A DNA stretch of 64,000 bases. Origin: Treponema sp. (GTDB lineage Bacteria > Spirochaetota > Spirochaetia > Treponematales > Treponemataceae). Position 1 is the stretch's first letter. Every line of letters starts with the position of its first letter. Shown here in pieces: positions 60,428 to 64,000 of the stretch. The notes beneath the pieces are model-generated. The model worked only from the letters and a program-made list of their open reading frames with translations. It was not told the origin of the DNA and did no database searches. Both the position numbers and the translations under genes were made by a program. Where the stretch lies: the NCBI GenBank assembly GCA_016293005.1, contig JAEDFA010000003.1, positions 1 to 64,000 of the forward strand, read 5' to 3'.

Positions 60428-62257
60428 TTAAATTCCTGAGTCTGCAATTTTAATCAGGGTTTTACGCGCTTTTTCCCGGACTTTTGAATCGTATTTTGGA
60501 TACAAAAGCGTAGAAATCATTTCTTTTCCGTGAGAATAAAGTGCAGGTCGCCCCATGAAAACGCAGATTTCGTAAACTGCATCGCAGATTTCGCATAAAA
60601 GTGTGGAATTTATGGACGAAGTTTCCTGAAGAACTTTTTCAAGCGAATTTAAAATTTTTGAATCAGGATCGTAACCGAATAATTTTACTGCTCTCACAAG
60701 ATAAATAAGATGAGATGGATTTTTTTGAGATGAAAGCAGTCGTGAAATTTCTTTGCTGAAAAGGTCAGTTCCAAGGAGTGCAAGCTGGTTTAGTAAAATT
60801 TCAGTTCCTTTTGTGTCTGTTTCAAAAACTGACGGTTCGCTTCTTGTTCTTGATGAAGTTTTTTGCATTGAAAAATCAGAATACGCTTTGTATGCAGAAA
60901 GAATTATTGAAGTCCATTTTTCTTCAAGAACTCCATAATTTCCCTGTTTTAAAAGTTCATTTCGGCCTTCATCGGCGTACCTTCTGTCGATTTTTGAAGA
61001 TTCAGTTTTAAAAATCGAAGTATCTGTTGCGTAAAAATCTGAATAATCGCCTGAAGATTTTGTTTTAAAAGTTTTGTTTTTTTGTTTTGATGATGTCTGA
61101 ATCGTTTTCCAGCCTAAAAAAAGCCATGAAGGTTCGCTTAATAAAAGAGTGTTTGAGGAAGAACATAAAATATAATTCCAGGATTTTTTATTTTGCGGAA
61201 GCGATACTGAATAAAGTATTTTTCCGAATTCGTTGAAAATTACGGCATTTTTTAAATCGCTTACAAAAAAACTTCCGTCGGTTTCTGTTTTTCCTGAAAA
61301 GGTTTTATTTTGGATTTCGATTTGATCTGAGTCAAAAATTGAAGTTATTTTTCCTGTTTTGTTTTCAAATGAAATAAAACGCGTCTGATTTTTTAAAAGC
61401 GGAATGGCAATAACTGTTTTTGTTTTAGAAAGCGGAATAAAAGTTTGGGCTTTATGATTTTCCGTGTTTACAAAAATTGAATTTTTTGAGGAGGTGACCC
61501 ATTTTGTAAGCGTGCTGTTGTCTTCTACGCTGCAAAGACCAAAACCTCCTCCTTCAAAAGATAAAATCACTCCGTCTTTGCAGGAAAATGCGTTTGAAAC
61601 TTTTCCTGAAAATGTGAATGCTGCGATTATTTCACCGAAAGGGGAAACTCTGAGTGCTTTTGAAAGACCGTTTTCAGTTTCTTTTAAAAAGACTAAAAGT
61701 GTTCCATCGTTTAATTCTTCTGGAGCGATTTCGCTTTGTTCTGGCGTTGTAATGTTCCATTTTAAAATTCCGTTTATGGAAACGCATGATAAATTTTTGT
61801 TTCCGCGTGCAAAAATTCTTCCGTCGCGCCCTGAAAACGGTTTTTTACATATATTGAATGGAAGTGTTTTTTTCCAGAGAAGTTTTCCGCTTGGATTTAC
61901 GAAGGAAAGATTTTTTTTATCGCTTACATAAATTATAAAATCGTCTTGTAAAACTGTAAGAAAGTCTTCTGGATTTCCGTAGACTTTTTTTTCCCATAAA
62001 ATTTTCCCTGAATTTGATATTGCAGTGAGAGTTTTTGCATCGGTTAAAACGCAGAAGCCGTAACTTGTTTCTTCGGGGCGGGCAATCGCTTTTCCGTTTA
62101 AAACTGTGCTGAATTTTGCATTTTCTTTTTTAAGTGTAATTTTTTGTTTTTCTTCTTGATTATTTTGATTTACATTTTTAATTATATTTTCCGCACTGCA
62201 AACAAAATTCAGGCTGAGAAAAATTAAAATAAATGCTTTTTTTGCTGAATTGTTCAT
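60428..62257 (-). CDS. exported PQQ-like beta-propeller protein
   Basis: A 609-residue protein with an N-terminal signal peptide (MNNSAKKAFILIFLSLNFVC; a Cys after FV could be a lipobox). Residues about 50-400 are repeated propeller blades of the PQQ type (ILWEKKVYGNPEDFLTV, SGKLLWKKTLPF, NGILKWNITTP). The C-terminal 170 residues are helical (LLNQLALLGTDLFSKEISRL), perhaps HEAT-like. ATG 62257 is chosen because it overlaps the stop of the upstream methyltransferase (ATGA), implying coupled translation; an in-frame ATG at 62269 would lie inside that gene. Function unknown. Confidence 0.75.
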   Translation of the reverse strand: MNNSAKKAFILIFLSLNFVCSAENIIKNVNQNNQEEKQKITLKKENAKFSTVLNGKAIARPEETSYGFCVLTDAKTLTAISNSGKILWEKKVYGNPEDFLTVLQDDFIIYVSDKKNLSFVNPSGKLLWKKTLPFNICKKPFSGRDGRIFARGNKNLSCVSINGILKWNITTPEQSEIAPEELNDGTLLVFLKETENGLSKALRVSPFGEIIAAFTFSGKVSNAFSCKDGVILSFEGGGFGLCSVEDNSTLTKWVTSSKNSIFVNTENHKAQTFIPLSKTKTVIAIPLLKNQTRFISFENKTGKITSIFDSDQIEIQNKTFSGKTETDGSFFVSDLKNAVIFNEFGKILYSVSLPQNKKSWNYILCSSSNTLLLSEPSWLFLGWKTIQTSSKQKNKTFKTKSSGDYSDFYATDTSIFKTESSKIDRRYADEGRNELLKQGNYGVLEEKWTSIILSAYKAYSDFSMQKTSSRTRSEPSVFETDTKGTEILLNQLALLGTDLFSKEISRLLSSQKNPSHLIYLVRAVKLFGYDPDSKILNSLEKVLQETSSINSTLLCEICDAVYEICVFMGRPALYSHGKEMISTLLYPKYDSKVREKARKTLIKIADSGI

Positions 62258-63462
62258 TTTAATAACCATGCAAGACTTTCAATATGGCTTGTCTGCGGAT
62301 AAAAATCAAGGAGAAAAAGTTTTTCAAGCGTTCTTCCAGATTCTGTCAATTGCTTTGCATCCCGAGCGTGAGTTGCCGGATCGCAGGAAACTGAACGGAT
62401 TACAGGAATTTCTGATTTTTTTAAAAATTCCATGACACCTTTTTCGATTCCGCTTCTTGGAGGATCGATTACGACAGCGTCAAAATTTGAGTTTTTCTGT
62501 TCCTGTGCCCATTTTTCGCCGCTTAGACCAAATGAAATGTGATTTTTTCCTGAAAGATTTTGTTCTGCAAATAAAAGCGCATCTCTGTTGTGTTCTACGA
62601 GAGTAATTTTTTCAAATTTATCTTTTAAAAAAACTGAAAAAGTTCCGCAGCCTGCATACATGTCAAGTACATTCTCGCCTGAAAGAAAGTCTGTAACTTT
62701 TTCGATTGATTTTGAAAGAACTTGTAAATTAGACTGAAAAAAGCCCCGCACATCGAAAGAAATTTTTTTTTCATTTATGGTAACTTCCGCTGCATTTTCA
62801 GGGGAAAAAACAGGACCTGTGTATCTTTTTTTTATTTGTTTTATTCTTTTGTTTTTTGGATAAAAATTTTGCTCCTGATTTACAGTTTTTGGTTCTGCAA
62901 TGTAGATTTTTTTATGTGTGAAAGGATTTTCAGTAAGGCTTTCTCCTGCAAATATGTTGCATCTTCCTTTTGGCCGATTGATTTGAGGTGTGTTTTTTAA
63001 ATAATCGTTTATTTCTTTTACGGCGACAGGGCAGAAGGAGAAGTCGACTTTTGTGTTTGATTTTTTTTCTGAAAGCGAGCCGTCTGTAAGCTGGAATCTG
63101 TTCCTGTATGAAAACGCGTCTCCTGAAATAACAGTGATTTCAGGCGGAGTTACTGAATTTTTTATGAAAAGGTCTTTTAAAATTTCTTTTTTAAGTTCTT
63201 TTTGAAATTCGTAGTCTATGTGCATTAAATTACAACCACCGCATTTTTCATAAAGTGGACAGACTGGTTTTATTCTGTGAGGCGACGGATTTATGATTTC
63301 TACTATTTTTGCGCGACAATAATCTCTTTTTTCTTCTGTAATCTGAATTTTTAATTTTTCCCCGGGAACTGCAAACGGAATAAAAATTGTTTTTCCGTCG
63401 ATTTTTGCAATACAATCTCCCCCAAAAGTCATTTTTTCTGTTATAATATTGTGAGTGAGCAT
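62254..63462 (-). CDS. 23S rRNA (uracil-C5)-methyltransferase family protein (RlmD/TrmA type)
   Basis: A 402-residue SAM-dependent m5U RNA methyltransferase. It has an N-terminal TRAM domain (GGDCIAKIDGKTIFIPFAVP) and an iron-sulphur cysteine motif (CPLYEKCGGCNLMH). The C-terminal catalytic domain has VLDMYAGCGTFSVFLKD, VIDPPRSGIEKG and the nucleophile in SVSCDPATHARD. It is shorter than E. coli RlmD. TAAAAT (minus, 63469-63474) ends six bases before ATG 63462 and no ribosome-binding site is present, so it is a leaderless candidate. The propeller gene overlaps its stop. Confidence 0.88.
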   Translation of the reverse strand: MLTHNIITEKMTFGGDCIAKIDGKTIFIPFAVPGEKLKIQITEEKRDYCRAKIVEIINPSPHRIKPVCPLYEKCGGCNLMHIDYEFQKELKKEILKDLFIKNSVTPPEITVISGDAFSYRNRFQLTDGSLSEKKSNTKVDFSFCPVAVKEINDYLKNTPQINRPKGRCNIFAGESLTENPFTHKKIYIAEPKTVNQEQNFYPKNKRIKQIKKRYTGPVFSPENAAEVTINEKKISFDVRGFFQSNLQVLSKSIEKVTDFLSGENVLDMYAGCGTFSVFLKDKFEKITLVEHNRDALLFAEQNLSGKNHISFGLSGEKWAQEQKNSNFDAVVIDPPRSGIEKGVMEFLKKSEIPVIRSVSCDPATHARDAKQLTESGRTLEKLFLLDFYPQTSHIESLAWLLK

Positions 63463-63497
63463 TTTTTAATTTTATCGCATTTCATGTATTTTGTGCA
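63463..63497 (-). promoter_or_regulatory. leaderless promoter of the RlmD-type gene
   Basis: Minus strand TGCACA (63492-63497), 17-bp spacer, TAAAAT (63469-63474), six bases to ATG 63462. Confidence 0.55.
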
Positions 63498-63567
63498 TAG
63501 TTTATTTTAAGGAAAATAAAAAAACGTTTGTTTTTTTTAATTCTAATTTAATTTTGAGAGGTTTTGT

Positions 63568-64000
63568 ATGCAGATTGAAAGTTTTTTTCAGACAATGAGT
63601 GATGGTTTTGAACTTTTTGTAAACCGCTGGATTGTTGATGAAGGTTCAGATGTAAAAGGTGTTGTATGTTTTTGTCACGGAATGCAGGAACACATAATGC
63701 GCTATGACAGAATTGCAACTTATTTTACGGAACATGGTTATATTTTTAACGCTTATGACCAGAGAGGGCACGGAAAAACTGCCCAAAATTCAATTGAAAA
63801 AAATAAAGGCGATTTTATGATTCTTGCAGAAAAAAAAGGTTTTGAGCGTGTTACAGATGATTTGCACGAAATTCTTTCTGCGTTAAAGAACAAATATCCC
63901 GATAAAAAAATAATCCTTGCTTCACATTCTTTTGGTTCTCTTGTAACGCAGAATTATATAGAAACTTACGGTAAAACATTGATTGATTCTTGCGTTTTAA
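63568..64000 (+). CDS. alpha/beta hydrolase, lysophospholipase/monoacylglycerol-lipase type (3' truncated by window edge)
   Basis: 144 codons are visible of a Hydrolase_4-type protein. VVCFCHGMQEHIMRYDRIA (oxyanion loop, HGxxEH) and AYDQRGHGKTAQNS fit the family. The nucleophile elbow is LASHSFGSLV, with Ser in place of the usual first Gly of G-x-S-x-G. The catalytic Asp and His lie beyond the window. GAGAGG is placed seven bases before ATG 63568. Substrate is inferred from family only. Confidence 0.82.
   Translation, partial: MQIESFFQTMSDGFELFVNRWIVDEGSDVKGVVCFCHGMQEHIMRYDRIATYFTEHGYIFNAYDQRGHGKTAQNSIEKNKGDFMILAEKKGFERVTDDLHEILSALKNKYPDKKIILASHSFGSLVTQNYIETYGKTLIDSCVL

Noticed and set aside
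1..64000. CRISPR, transposon or prophage remnants.
   Set aside because: No spaced direct repeats, transposase, integrase or phage genes were found; all intergenic gaps are short.

Overview
The window is about 35% GC, densely coded on both strands, and looks like a chromosomal segment of a spirochaete, most probably a host-associated or free-living Treponema. The main reasons are a P83/100-family protein, the spirochaete pair of rod genes flgF/flgG followed by a short FlgJ-like rod-binding protein, LL-diaminopimelate aminotransferase (dapL), spirochaete-style lipoboxes, and DUF4912 next to a GH57/DUF1957 protein. No tRNA, rRNA, CRISPR array, insertion sequence or prophage was seen, and no gene-free stretch exceeds about 275 bases.

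Layout: 1-8.6 kb holds the end of a CobW-type metallochaperone, a MATE exporter, citramalate synthase, a patatin-like lipase, leuB, a split chromate-type transporter, deoD and a nucleotidyltransferase. 8.6-20 kb holds thrA, ilvN, an unrecognised divergent pair including an HExxH protein, a metallo-beta-lactamase-fold protein with a pentapeptide-repeat protein, murI, icd, dapL and an outer-membrane beta-barrel. 20-34 kb is the DUF4912/GH57 pair and then a single 10.8 kb gene for a 3,612-residue lipoprotein made of Ig-like modules and a C-terminal propeller. 33.7-43 kb is housekeeping (apt, asnA, rluA-type, SGNH hydrolase, rlmI-type, miaA, tatD, lepB). 43-51.7 kb has secA, a lipoprotein/Nudix/SH3/NeuB cluster and glgC. 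52-64 kb has the flagellar rod genes, murC, a CorC-type protein, yicC, a cytidylate-kinase-like protein, P83/100, a PQQ-type propeller protein, an RlmD/TrmA-type methyltransferase and the start of a lysophospholipase-like hydrolase.

Functional themes: amino-acid synthesis from aspartate and pyruvate (cimA, leuB, ilvN, thrA, dapL, asnA), purine salvage (deoD, apt), cell wall (murI, murC), glycogen or glucan metabolism (glgC and a degenerate GH57 protein), RNA modification (miaA, rluA-type, rlmI-type, rlmD-type), protein export (secA, lepB) and periplasmic-flagellum rod assembly.

The most interesting signals are regulatory. About fourteen genes have a sigma70 -10 hexamer ending 6-9 nt before the start codon and no Shine-Dalgarno sequence, so they should be made from leaderless mRNAs; several carry near-perfect -35 boxes at 17-bp spacing. 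The giant lipoprotein gene has a nine-C tract near its 5' end where loss or gain of one C leads quickly to a stop codon (candidate phase variation), plus a leader hairpin that buries its ribosome-binding site. A 15-bp perfect inverted repeat straddles the start of the rlmI-type gene. Several enzymes have lost textbook active-site residues (GH57, metallo-beta-lactamase fold, P-loop kinase).
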